A program made the translations under genes and the position numbers. Shown one piece after another: positions 52,928 to 64,000 of a DNA stretch of 64,000 bases. The first letter of the stretch is position 1. Each line of letters starts with the position of its first letter. The notes under the pieces were generated by a model that saw only the letters and a program-made list of their open reading frames with translations, did no database searches and was not told where the DNA came from. The DNA is from Neisseria meningitidis (lineage in GTDB: Bacteria; Pseudomonadota; Gammaproteobacteria; Burkholderiales; Neisseriaceae): positions 262,114 through 326,113 of the forward strand of contig OV299793.1 in the NCBI GenBank assembly GCA_923184405.1, given 5' to 3'.

Positions 52928-53025
52928 AGAGAAAGAAGAGGCTTTAGGCATTCACACTTATCGGTAAACTGAAAAGATGCGGAAGAAGCTTGAGTGAAGG
53001 CAAGATTCGCTTAAGAAGAGAATCC

Positions 53026-53102
<77 letters not shown>

Positions 53103-53108
53103 AGAACA

Positions 53109-53183
53109 GGGGCATAGCTCAGTTGGTAGAGCACCTGCATTGCAAGCTGGCAGTCATAGGTCCGATCTCGTTTTCCTCCACCA
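53109..53183 (+). tRNA. alaT: tRNA-Ala (UGC)
   Basis: GGGGCATAGCTCAGTTGGTAG begins the tRNA; the anticodon TGC is at 53141-53143. It ends CCTCCACCA. The T-loop reads GGTCCGATCTCG instead of GGTTCGATCCCG and the anticodon stem has a mismatch (CTGCATTGCAAGCTG), so sequence errors are likely. Length 75 (76 expected). It is the standard second spacer tRNA of bacterial rRNA operons. Confidence 0.9.
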
Positions 53184-53594
53184 ATACTGTACAAATCAAA
53201 ACGGAAGAATGGAACAGAATCCATTCATGACGACGTCACAAATGACCAAGAACAAAATCCTGATATAATAATCAGCTCGTTTTAATTTGCACAATAGATA
53301 GCAATATCGAACGCATCGATCTTTAACAAATTGGAAAGACAAAAGCAACAAACAAAGGTAAAGCGTTTGTTTTGAGTTTAGACTCTTTGCAAAGGATAAA
53401 AATCTCTCACAAGACAAAAGAAAACAAACACAGAAAATGGCGAGATGATCTGTACCGACTTAATCCAGAAACCAATCAAAAGGCAGAATTAAGAAACTAC
53501 AAAGCAGTCAGCTTTAATCAAATTAGGAAATACAAGTCTGATGTACTAGTAAACGGAATGTTAGACAAAATAAAAGAAGTACTTAAAATGATAG
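53184..53594 (+). other. 16S-23S spacer, distal part
   Basis: 411 bases without protein genes. It contains TCGAACGCATCGATCTTTAACAAATTGGAAAG, described here as two overlapping parts, which includes a boxA-like CTTTAACA. It continues with AAACAAAGGTAAAGCGTTTGTTTTG, an inverted repeat that pairs with itself and probably forms an RNase III stem before the 23S gene. Many positions look substituted relative to the neisserial spacer I know. Confidence 0.75.
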
Positions 53595-56571
<2,977 letters not shown>

Positions 56572-56670
56572 TACCATTTGAAGAACTTCAAGAGATGGAA
56601 AAGCTTACTGACTGATTCAGTCATTCACCGAATATATTCATCAAGGCTTTACCGATTTGTAACAGTCTAA

Positions 56671-56787
56671 GTTTGGCGGACATAGCGAGTTGGTCCCACG
56701 TCTTCCCATCCCGAACAGGACCGTGAAACGACTTAGCGCCGATGATAGTGTCGTTCTTCCATGCGAAAGTAGGTCACTGCCAAACAC
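56671..56787 (+). rRNA. rrf: 5S ribosomal RNA
   Basis: GTTTGGCGGACATAGCGAG begins the gene and CACTGCCAAACAC ends it; the acceptor-like terminal helix TTTGGC/GCCAAA is paired. Conserved loop CCCATCCCGAACAGG is present. A few substitutions relative to expected neisserial 5S are likely errors. Confidence 0.93.
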
Positions 56788-56795
56788 CCTTTCAG

Positions 56796-56819
56796 AAAAC
56801 CCCGATTATTCGGGGTTTT
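56796..56819 (+). terminator. Rho-independent terminator of the rRNA operon
   Basis: AAAACCCCGATTATTCGGGGTTTT: perfect 10-bp stem with a 4-base loop and a T-run, 9 bases after 5S. Confidence 0.95.
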
Positions 56820-56995
56820 GCTTTACCCGGAAAAAATGTCGCGGAAAAAATGGCAGGATGGCGGGACGGCATCCGTACGGCGTCCGGTCGGGTTTGCGGA
56901 GGAACGGCTTGAAACTTTGGGATATTCATTTTAGAATGACTCGTTTTATCGTCGCAAGATGCGGTTTATTGTTTGCAACCCTTAAAGGAAAAACC

Positions 56996-57301
56996 ATGAA
57001 GAAAATGTTCGTGCTGTTCTGTATGCTGTTCTCCTGCGCCTTCTCCCTTGCGGCGGTAAACATCAATGCGGCTTCGCAGCAGGAGCTGGAAGCGCCGCCG
57101 GGCATAGGCCCGGCGAAGGCGAAGCAGAAGGCCATTACGGAATACCATGCGCAAAACGGTGCGTTCAAGTCTGTAGACGATTTGACCAAGGTAAAGGGCA
57201 TCGGCCCTGCGGTGCTGGCGAAGCTGAAGGATCAGGCTTCTGTCGGCGCGCCCGCACCAAAAGGCCCAGCAAAACAACCTCTGCCCGCGGATAAAAAATA
57301 G
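56996..57301 (+). CDS. comE: ComE (ComEA-like) competence DNA-binding protein
   Basis: An intact 101-residue frame starting at 56996 after AAAGGAAAAACC (MKKMFVLFCMLFSCAFSLAA, signal peptide). The mature part has a helix-hairpin-helix pair: NINAASQQELEAPPGIGPAKAK and FKSVDDLTKVKGIGPAVLAKLK, followed by a Pro/Lys tail ending PLPADKK. Such periplasmic proteins bind incoming double-stranded DNA during transformation. In Neisseria gonorrhoeae four nearly identical comE genes each lie next to an rRNA operon; this gene sits 209 bases after 5S, matching that known arrangement. Confidence 0.92.
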   Translation: MKKMFVLFCMLFSCAFSLAAVNINAASQQELEAPPGIGPAKAKQKAITEYHAQNGAFKSVDDLTKVKGIGPAVLAKLKDQASVGAPAPKGPAKQPLPADKK

Positions 57302-57405
57302 GGAACCTGTAAAGGAAGGGGCATCGGCCGCCGTCGGTGCTTTTTTGTTTGAGGAAATGGCAAATGGATGAGACATAGTAGTAGGAATGAATCGACGCAA
57401 AGAAA

Positions 57406-57434
57406 ATGCCGTCTGAACATGCGTTCGGGCGGCG
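57406..57434 (+). terminator. Inverted DUS-like terminator after comE
   Basis: ATGCCGTCTGAACATGC faces GCGTTCGGGCGGCGTTTTG; the second arm has two mismatches. It closes the comE unit about 100 bases after its stop. Confidence 0.6.
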
Positions 57435-57518
57435 TTTTGTTGGGGGTATCGGAGCGGAACGTCTGAAAAAGGGTTTCAGGCGGTCTTTGGGCGTATGGTA
57501 ACAGTCGAAAACGTGATA

Positions 57519-57556
57519 AGGCTACCTGAAAAGTTTGGGAGATTTTCAGGTAGTCT
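57519..57556. repeat. Inverted pair of AG-eikDUS-type uptake sequences
   Basis: AGGCTACCTGAA at 57519-57530 is exactly the uptake-sequence dialect known from Eikenella; its complement with one mismatch, TTCAGGTAGTCT, lies at 57545-57556. With flanking AAAA/TTTT the two form an 11-13-bp hairpin. The dialect is foreign to meningococci. Confidence 0.75.
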
Positions 57557-57748
57557 TTGGTATTGGGCGCAACAGACGCAGGTACAGATTAGGCGGTGTA
57601 CCGTAATCGTACGAATGCCGATTCAACCTAAGCAGACATCAGTATTTAGGAAGTGGATGTTTGATGGAGCAAAGGTTGTACGAAGGGTGGAAGGCAACCT
57701 GTGGGTGTTTGGCATGGTCGCGCTTGAAAAACGTGTTTTAAGGAACAA

Positions 57749-57779
57749 ATGCCGTCTGAAAATCGGTTTCAGACGGCAT
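57749..57779. terminator. Inverted DUS hairpin
   Basis: ATGCCGTCTGAA (57749-57760) and complement (57768-57779), with TTTT following. No supported gene lies in 57557-57748; an open frame there (57495-57794) shows no family resemblance and overlaps the two repeats, so I do not call it. Confidence 0.72.
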
Positions 57780-57900
57780 TTTCTGTTTATTTAAAGCAAA
57801 CAGGAAAAGGCAGCAATATTCTGCAGTCTACCTATTCACACAAGCGTTTTATAGTTAATTATAAACAAAATAGTACAATACTAACTTTGAAGGTCTAACC

Positions 57901-57943
57901 ATGGCATACACTGCCGACTTAAGAAACAAAGCTTTAAACTAGG
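57901..57943 (+). mobile_element. Remnant of an IS630-type transposase N-terminus
   Basis: ATG at 57901 gives MAYTADLRNKALN, which closely matches the start (MAYSADLRNKALNYYEQ) of a transposase family common in Neisseria, then a TAG. The upstream AT-rich TATAGTTAATTATAAACAAAAT resembles the element's terminal sequence, described here as partial match only. Nothing downstream continues the transposase. Probably an ancient truncated insertion. Confidence 0.55.
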
Positions 57944-58145
57944 GGATGTATTTGATTAGCAGATATGTTACCCTCGAAATATGAAGATAACACACTGCAT
58001 ATTAAAGAGAAAAGTACAGAAAAAACTGCTCTGTATATCGAACTGAACGCTACCGCTCGATCTGCAACGGCAAAAGTTTTGGATCATTACGCCCGATTCG
58101 ATGAACTACTGTTCTACCTTAAATTCCGATTGAATATAGAACGTT

Positions 58146-58372
58146 GCGGTTAGACGCGGAAGCCGTAAGCAGGATTTTGAGCGGCCCATGTCGAAGCCGT
58201 TCAAAAACAATCTCCACGGGTTTGTAATGTTCAGACGGTAGTAGCGATCAAAATCGAACCGACGCTGTCGACGACAATCAGATACCCAACGACACGACAC
58301 TATACCGATGCCGAAATGATGCCAACTCTGAAGCGACACTCGCTCGTCATCAACGGTAAGGTCATGCCGCAC
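58146..58372 (-). pseudogene. opcA-like pseudogene fragment, module A
   Basis: On the minus strand the translation runs RRFDFDRYYRLNITNP, NGFDMGRSKSC and LRLPRLTATFYIQSEF. The last part parallels DTSKLGRSKSN...YGFRVTATFY of the better preserved module at 59041-59507, so the two are related copies of one C-terminal barrel end. Only about 75 codons are recognisable, no start codon belongs to it, and the frame drifts. Part of the known opcB pseudogene region of Neisseria by inference. Confidence 0.5.
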
Positions 58373-58904
58373 ACTATTGGATATGCTGAGAACCAGAAAG
58401 CATCCGTCCGCAGACCGTCAGCGGAATCAGCCATAACCACAACAACCATCGCATGGAATTAGCAGACCGCTCAGAAAGGCTTTGGCCTGGCAGTCAGACT
58501 TTTTGCAATCAGGCTACGAAAGCGTCTTGCGTAAGTACAAAGGAATAGATAGAAAATCTAACGATGAAGATCATGAAAGAAGGCGTTTTTCAGAAATACC
58601 TTCCACAAAAAGTATGAACAAAATAATTCATGTGGACTTTAAAATTATACTTACGTCCAAAATTGTACATGACCTAACACGAACCAGCATGGAGTCGGAT
58701 AGCCTTAGCGTCATTGAGCACCGATAGTCCAAAGTGCGGAAAAACCGTGTGAATCGGTTCAATACCGAATAAACGTATGCGACTTCGTTAATTAAAACTC
58801 ATATATGATTAAAATACAAAAAATTAAACAAAGTGTAAAATAAAGGCATGAATATATTACTAGAAATGATTGAAAAAAATGGACATAATACATTGCATTT
58901 TAAA

Positions 58905-58929
58905 AGGTAAACGAGAGTAACCTAAGCCG
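58905..58929. repeat. 25-bp motif AGGTAAACGAGAGTAACCTA... also found upstream of aroG
   Basis: AGGTAAACGAGAGTAACC continuing TAAGCCG. A nearly identical motif (one base shorter, AGGTAAACGATGTAACC then TAAGCCG) is at 60069-60092. The surrounding 60 bases also show related spacing (TTGCA before, ATCAG and GATGCAG-like after), suggesting duplicated boundary sequence. Confidence 0.75.
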
Positions 58930-59040
58930 ATTAATAAACTATCAGCGAATAGTATGCAGTATCTGCAAACCGTTTTGTCTGATTACGAACGATTTGACGA
59001 TGCAATACTGTCCTACTTTGATTTTAATTGACGATAGAAC

Positions 59041-59507
59041 GTTGCGGTTACGCGGAAGCCGTACTAGTTCGATTTGGAGCGGCCCAGTTTGGATGTGTCA
59101 CCGTCAAAGACAATCTCACAAGATTTGCAAAATGTTTTGTGACGGAAGTATGGATCAAACTCGAGACCGATGCTGTCGGTCAATTGTTTGCCTACATTCA
59201 GACCGATACCGACAATACAACGTTTGGAGCTTTTACGGAAATCGCGGTAAGCACCCATCAGGGTCGACATCAATTTGGTTTTGCCGCGCAAAACTGCATA
59301 TGCATCCGCCCAAGCGGTCAGGGATCGTCCGTCCCCCAAATCTTGGCGGATTTCGCCATAGACTTTCAAAACAAGGTTTTCATGCATTGGTAACGGTGTT
59401 ATACCTTATCGCCGATGATGGCTTCGCCTTTGACGTTACACTCGGGAATACCGGCTACCGTAACGGCGGACACGGCTGCAAGTGAGAGTGCAGCAGGGGT
59501 TTGTCAT
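59041..59507 (-). pseudogene. OpcA-like outer-membrane adhesin pseudogene (psi-opcB candidate)
   Basis: The start ATG at 59505-59507 follows a strong AGGAGGAAAGCC site. In the correct frame the signal peptide reads TPAALSLAAVSAVTVAG, very like the OpcA leader, then a stop. Further in, LKVYGEIRQDLGDGRSLTAWADAYA and VGIGLNVGKQLTDSIGLEFDPYFRHKTF, then DGDTSKLGRSKSN and YGFRVTATF, parallel OpcA segments ([27 protein letters not shown] and the end REYGLRVGIKF). Length about 155 codons against about 270 for OpcA, so a large internal part is gone. OpcA binds heparan sulfate and vitronectin; this copy cannot be made. The literature describes an opcB pseudogene in Neisseria, which fits. Confidence 0.72.
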
Positions 59508-59519
59508 GGCTTTCCTCCT

Positions 59520-60068
59520 ATAATGAGGATGAATAAATGGAGAAAGTGTCGGAAACACCCGCATTCCCGTTAAATCTTTTTTCAAGCAATGAGTTCATTA
59601 TGTTTTCAACCTTTTCCGTGAGACGTCTGCACGAATAGTCCGCCAACGAAATCTGACGCTATGCAAATGTGCCAAACGATTTTCAATTGCGTAAATCGGA
59701 CCTAATAAGGAGGGGAAAGTAGGAAAAGTCAGAAAATTCCCGCATTATGACGAAGAAATTAAGCAGAAAAAAATAGTAAACTATGTCATTGCAAACATCT
59801 TTCCATGCGCATGAAATTTTGCCGGATGTGAAGCGGAATCGGCAGCGGAGGTGATCTGTACCGGATTGTCGTGGAAATGGGAAAACGGATGTTCCGTGCG
59901 GTTTGTACGAATGAAAGGCGGATATTGTTTTTATCAATCTGCGACTTTTTCTTTGAAATAAAATTTCTAAAATAATAAAAATATGAAATTGAAAATCTAT
60001 GCAAAAAGATATATCAGTTATTTTGAAATAAAATAGCTTTGTAGTAATATGTTGCACTTGTTTGTACA
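59520..60068. other. AT-rich non-coding stretch upstream of aroG
   Basis: I see no convincing gene. The segment contains the presumed promoter region of the opcA-like pseudogene (minus strand) near 59520-59650, and an AT-rich run with repeated AAATTGAAA/TTTGAAATAAAATT-type words at 59940-60035. No CREE, dRS3 or standard DUS is visible. Confidence 0.5.
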
Positions 60069-60092
60069 AGGTAAACGATGTAACCTAAGCCG
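60069..60092. repeat. Copy of the psi-opcB flank motif upstream of aroG
   Basis: AGGTAAACGATGTAACC then TAAGCCG, one indel from 58905-58929. It ends 29 bases before the aroG start, so the duplicated sequence abuts the aroG leader. Confidence 0.75.
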
Positions 60093-60121
60093 CGTATAAA
60101 AACCATCAGGAAAGATGCAAG

Positions 60122-61173
<1,052 letters not shown>

Positions 61174-61198
61174 GATCTTTGACACGGAATGTCATAAA

Positions 61199-61225
61199 AT
61201 GCCGTCTGAAGCGTTCAGACGGCAT
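61199..61225. terminator. Inverted DUS terminator between aroG and folA
   Basis: ATGCCGTCTGAA (61199-61210) and TTCAGACGGCAT (61214-61225) with a 3-base loop; flanked by AAA and CTTT. A near-perfect 27-bp palindrome. Confidence 0.85.
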
Positions 61226-61240
61226 CTTTGTAGACGAAAT

Positions 61241-61728
61241 ATGCTCAAATTAACCCTAATTGCGGCGTGTGCGGAAAACCTGTGCATCGGGGCGGGCAAT
61301 GCGATGCATTGTAGCATCCCCGAAGATTTCGCATTTTTCAAAGCCTATACCTTGGACAAACCCGTCATTATGGGGCGGAAAACGTGAGAATCCCTGCCCG
61401 TCAAACCCCTGCCCGGACGGAGGAACATCGTCATCAGTAAGCAGGCGGATTATTACGCGGCAGGCGCGGAAACGGCGGCAAGTTTGGAGGCGGCATTGGC
61501 ATTGTGCGCAGGCGCGGAAGAAGCCGTCATTATGGGCGGCGCGCAGATATACGGACAAGCGATGCCATTGGCGACCGATTTGCGGATAACAAAGTGGATT
61601 TGTCTGTGAAAGGAGATGCATTTTTACCCGCAATAGACCGGACGCATTGGAAAGAAGCAGAGCGGACGGAACGTAGTGTCAGCAGCAAAGACACGAGCTA
61701 TGCTTTTGTGCATTATTTGAGATATTGA
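61241..61728 (+). CDS. folA: Dihydrofolate reductase
   Basis: Reduces dihydrofolate with NADPH. It starts at 61241 (MLKLTLIAACAENLCIGAGNAM). The active-site region reads HCSIPEDFAFFKAYT, where the usual PWHIPEDF has changed. GRKTWESLP is interrupted by TGA at about 61385-61387 in place of Trp. The frame continues VKPLPGRRNIVIS with a stop-like change, EEAVIMGGAQIYGQAMPLATDLRIT, and ends SYAFVHYLRY. Corrected length about 162 residues, normal. It is the trimethoprim target. Immediately upstream is the aroG unit; downstream is a dRS3-containing gap. Confidence 0.9.
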
Positions 61729-61859
61729 AATATAAACTCTCTATAAAATCCCCCGCAAATGATGGGCTGAAATAGAAAATATTGTTATTCCCCCAAGATA
61801 GAATCCGGGATTTTAAAGTTAGAGTAATTTATCCGAAATAGCAACAATCTTCCATCGTC

Positions 61860-61954
61860 ATTCCCACAAAATCGGGAATCCGGAAACAAAAGCTAAAGCA
61901 ATTTATCGGAAAAAACCGAAGTTTAAAGAACCGGATTCCCGCCTGCGCGGGAAT
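61860..61954. repeat. Two dRS3 palindromes (short NIME)
   Basis: ATTCCCACAAAATCGGGAAT at 61860-61879 and ATTCCCGCCTGCGCGGGAAT at 61935-61954 with a 55-bp spacer carrying the AAGCTAAAGCAATTTATCGG-type NIME spacer word. The gap 61729-62056 holds no gene. Confidence 0.88.
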
Positions 61955-62056
61955 GACGAGATTTTAGGTTATTGAGATTTATTGGGAATAATGGAACAAA
62001 GAAAGCAGAAATAAGGATATAGAGGCTGTCTTTGGATTTGCAATGGTTGTCGGAGA

Positions 62057-62085
62057 ATGCCGTCTGAAACCGCTTCAGACGGCAT
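62057..62085. terminator. Inverted DUS terminator overlapping the CYTH gene stop
   Basis: ATGCCGTCTGAA and complement around AACCGC; the second arm contains the TGA stop of the minus-strand CYTH gene (62075-62077). Confidence 0.78.
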
Positions 62086-62547
62086 TTTTCCAACTTGAGA
62101 ACGGATGCCTGCTCAAATAGGCATTGGTAAACATACCGTCGGCAGTGATTTCCGTCCCAGCCAGTCCGGACGGTCAAAATCGGCATTCTCGTCGGGCAAC
62201 TCGATTTCCGCGACGACCAAAGGCGCATTATCGCCAAGAAAACATCGATTTCAAACAGGCTGCCGCCCCATCTGACCGGATAACGCCATTTTTCCATCTT
62301 AAACGGACACATCGTTTCCATCATCTTTTCCGCATCGGCAAGCGGGATTTCGCATTCAAACTCACTGCGGCTGAGTTCCGAATATAGCCTTTCAGCGTCA
62401 GCCACGCCCGTTGTCCGGCAACACGGACACGGACGGTGCGTTCTTTTTCAACAGACAGATAACCCTGCCTCAACAGCAGAGGTTCGTCGGCGTATTGCCG
62501 CCAGTTGTCGTTTCCAATCAAAAACGGCGTTCGATTTCTATCGGCAT
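62075..62547 (-). CDS. CYTH-domain triphosphatase-like protein
   Basis: The start at 62545-62547 gives MPIEIERRFLIGNDNW, the CYTH motif with alternating acidic residues (EIER) for metal binding. Next, LLRQGYLSVEKERTVRVRVAGQRAWLTLKGYI shows the basic substrate-tunnel strands. A frame break near 62390 hides the middle; then FECEIPLADAEKMMETMCPFKMEKWRYPVRWGGSLFEIDVF and, after another break, EIELPDENADFDRPDWLG in damaged form. It ends AYLSRHPFSSWKNAV then a DUS-encoded TGA. About 158 residues. Family members hydrolyse inorganic triphosphate or ppp-nucleotides; which one here is unknown. Confidence 0.83.
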
Positions 62548-62558
62548 AAGATGCTCCG

Positions 62559-62986
62559 TCAAAACGGTTTGAACACGACCAGATACAGCGCGGCAACCAT
62601 CAGCAGCACCGGGATTTCGTTGAACACGCGGTACCAGCGGTGTGAAAAGCATTGCTGTAATCCTGAAAACGGCGCAGCAGCACGCCGCAATACAACTGGT
62701 AAGCCAAGAGCATCAAGCCCAAACACAGTTTGACGTGCACCCAGCCGCTGCCCCACCAGCTGACGGCAAACGGTACCGCCGCGCCGAACACGACCGCGCC
62801 GAAGCTCAACGGCGACATAAAACGGTACAGCCGCACCGCCATGCCCGACAGACGCACATACTCCGGATTGCCGCGCGGCACATCAATCATCGCCATATTG
62901 ACGAAAATCCTCGGCAGGTAAAACAGCCCTGCAAACCACGAAATGACAAAAAACAAGTGAAACAGCTTGAACCAAGAAAACATCAT
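62559..62986 (-). CDS. hemJ: HemJ-type protoporphyrinogen IX oxidase (CopD-like, UPF0093)
   Basis: The start MMFSWFKLFHLFFVISWFAG (62984-62986 or the next ATG) gives four predicted helices with the conserved His in LFHLFFVI and the FYLPRIFVNMA motif, then RLYRFMSPLSFGAVVFG, KLCLGLMLLAYQLYCGVLLRRFQDYSNAF. A frame break near 62640 leads to SHRWYRVFNEIPVLLMVAALYLVVFKPF. Length about 142 residues, as expected. HemJ oxidises protoporphyrinogen IX to protoporphyrin IX in haem synthesis in bacteria lacking HemG or HemY. It lies 12 bases from the CYTH gene in the same direction. Confidence 0.87.
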
Positions 62987-63098
62987 CGCCCACACCCTGC
63001 CGAAAAGCGGTATTGTACAGGCAAACCGCTTGGGAAAACGTGATAAAATCAGGCGGATAAACAAATCGAATAAATCCTTACCGCAAAACGGAGGCAAA

Positions 63099-63317
63099 AT
63101 GCTCAAATCCATCGAACTCAATTCCCACATCCGCAACCGCCTTGCAGAATATCTGAAAGGCAGGGGTATGGATTTTCAGACGGCAATGCAGGAAGAAAAA
63201 GGCAACAAAGAAATCGCCGCCATCGTCCACAGCGGTTTGCCCACTCGGTCCGCAAACTGTATTCCGAACAAAAATGCAGAAGTTTTTTGGGAAAAGCGGG
63301 ATTTGATTGCCGACTGA
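63099..63317 (+). CDS. Hypothetical small protein
   Basis: The start at 63099 lies 7 bases after GGAGGCAA (MLKSIELNSHIRNRLAEYLKGRG). A DUS-like word in frame encodes the segment FQTAMQ. The frame slips near 63245 and 63270 (LPTRSANCIPNKNAEVF versus expected LPKLVRKLYSEQKMQ) before FWEKRDLIAD, stop 63315-63317. It is helical with a basic N-terminal part and is about 72 residues. Not recognised. It stands alone between divergent hemJ and a dRS3 array. Confidence 0.6.
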   Translation: MLKSIELNSHIRNRLAEYLKGRGMDFQTAMQEEKGNKEIAAIVHSGLPTRSANCIPNKNAEVFWEKRDLIAD

Positions 63318-63407
63318 CATCAGCCGCCGGATGCAGGGATAAGCGGCTGAAATCTGCTTTCAGGCAAGCGAAAAGACAATATGGCAGATTGAAATTATGC
63401 TTATCGT

Positions 63408-64000
63408 CATTCCCGCCCGCGCGGGAATCCAACTTGTTTGGTTTCGGTTATTTTCGTTTCGTAACCTTTGAGCCGTCATTCCCGCGCAGGCGGTAATCCG
63501 CTTGTTCGGTTTCGGTTCTTTTTCTCGTCTCGGGTGATTTCTAAACTGTCATTCCCGCGCAGGCGGGAATCTAGGTCTTTAAACTTCGGTTTTTTCCGAT
63601 AAATTTTTGCCGCATTAAAATTCTAGATTCAGGCTTTCGCGGGAATGACGGCGGAGGGTTTTTAGTTTTCCTGAAAAGGCACATCATCCAAAATACCGTC
63701 ATTCCCACAAAACAGAAAATCAAAAACAGTAACCTGAAATCCCGTAAGACCCTCCCGTGCGGGAATTAGACTTATCTGGTTTCGGTTCTATTTCTCGCTC
63801 CAGGTGATTTCTAAACCGTACATTCACGCGCAGGCGGGAATCCGGACCTTCCCAAACCCCGGACATCCCCAATAAATTCCTGCGGCATAGAAATTCTAGA
63901 TTCCACGCTTTCACGGGAATGACGGCGGAGGGTTTTTAGTTTTCCTGATAAATGCACATCATCCAAAATCCCGTTATTCACACAAAACAGAAAATCAAAA
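63408..64000. repeat. dRS3/NIME array at the window end
   Basis: About eight dRS3-type palindromes (clear ones near 63409, 63476, 63550 and 63900) with spacers such as TTTCGGTTCTTTTTCTCG and GATTTCTAAAC. The sequence from about 63600 partly repeats itself at 63880-64000 (GACGGCGGAGGGTTTTTAG). No gene is present in 63318-64000 and the array continues past the window. Confidence 0.88.

Noticed and set aside
57495..57794. 99-aa plus-strand ORF after comE
   Set aside because: It spans two DUS-type hairpins, has no ribosome site and no recognisable family features; codon use looks random.
57965..58153. 62-aa ORF starting MLPSKYEDNTLHIKEK
   Set aside because: A counterpart in module B is broken by stops, there is no ribosome site, and the word similarity is better explained by duplication of flanking DNA. 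It could be a decayed small gene but I cannot support a product.

Overview
The window is a Neisseria chromosome segment, most likely Neisseria meningitidis or a very close relative. The evidence is pervasive 12-bp DNA uptake sequences (ATGCCGTCTGAA), used as inverted-pair terminators and even as gene ends; five full-length Correia repeat enclosed elements (CREEs); dRS3/NIME repeat arrays; a full-frame meningococcal-type Fic protein inside the nuo operon; an rRNA operon followed by comE; and a decayed opcA-like locus. Almost every gene above about 600 bp is broken by one or more single-base indels or nonsense changes, including essential genes (nuo, purB, ffh, dinG, murJ, lptD, rsgA) and the 23S rRNA. 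I therefore read most lesions as draft-sequence errors and annotate full gene extents, stating where the frame breaks.

Layout. 1-8738: 3' half of the complex I operon (nuoH, I, J, K, L, M, N), split between nuoK and nuoL by fic plus a small ORF and followed by a DUF2818 membrane protein. 8846-16142, minus strand: ispA-xseB, rsgA, an ABC exporter, ruvA, a PepSY protein, rlpA, trmL and comF; the comF start codon overlaps the divergent bioH start. 16141-17629: bioH and a bioC-like methyltransferase. 17760-18976: an AT-richer cassette of three small ORFs between two same-orientation CREEs. 19030-24847, minus strand: recQ (three HRDC domains), trpC, a YheT hydrolase and murJ. 25061-30553: dsbA lipoprotein, amgK, and lptD plus a SurA-type isomerase with an N-terminal 9-bp repeat tract. 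30640-32035: a 1.4-kb dRS3/NIME array. 32050-36329: RNB exoribonuclease, CREE, LOG-family protein, purB.

36409-45087: a SGNH-fused acyltransferase (LOS O-acetyltransferase candidate), CREE, DUF533 protein, dinG, a tiny ORF, photolyase, a LysR regulator divergent from doxX, and a nitroreductase. 45206-49911: Fur-like box, TonB-dependent siderophore receptor, second dsbA lipoprotein, CREE, ffh. 50131-50925: CcsA/YpjD-type membrane protein. 51111-56819: rRNA operon with tandem promoters, boxA, 16S, tRNA-Ile, tRNA-Ala, 23S, 5S and terminator. 56996-60110: comE, a foreign-dialect DUS pair, an IS630-type remnant and two related decayed modules of an opcA-like pseudogene. 60122-64000: aroG, folA, CYTH phosphatase, hemJ, a small ORF and another dRS3 array.

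Functional themes are respiration (complex I), envelope biogenesis (lptD, SurA-like, murJ, rlpA, amgK, DsbA lipoproteins), DNA repair and competence (ruvA, recQ, dinG, photolyase, comF, comE), iron uptake, and translation. I found no clearly new biological system. The most interesting candidates are the fic insertion in nuo with a foreign-dialect DUS, the Eikenella-dialect DUS hairpin, the CREE-bracketed small-gene cassette, and the duplicated opcA-like pseudogene modules whose flanking motif recurs upstream of aroG.
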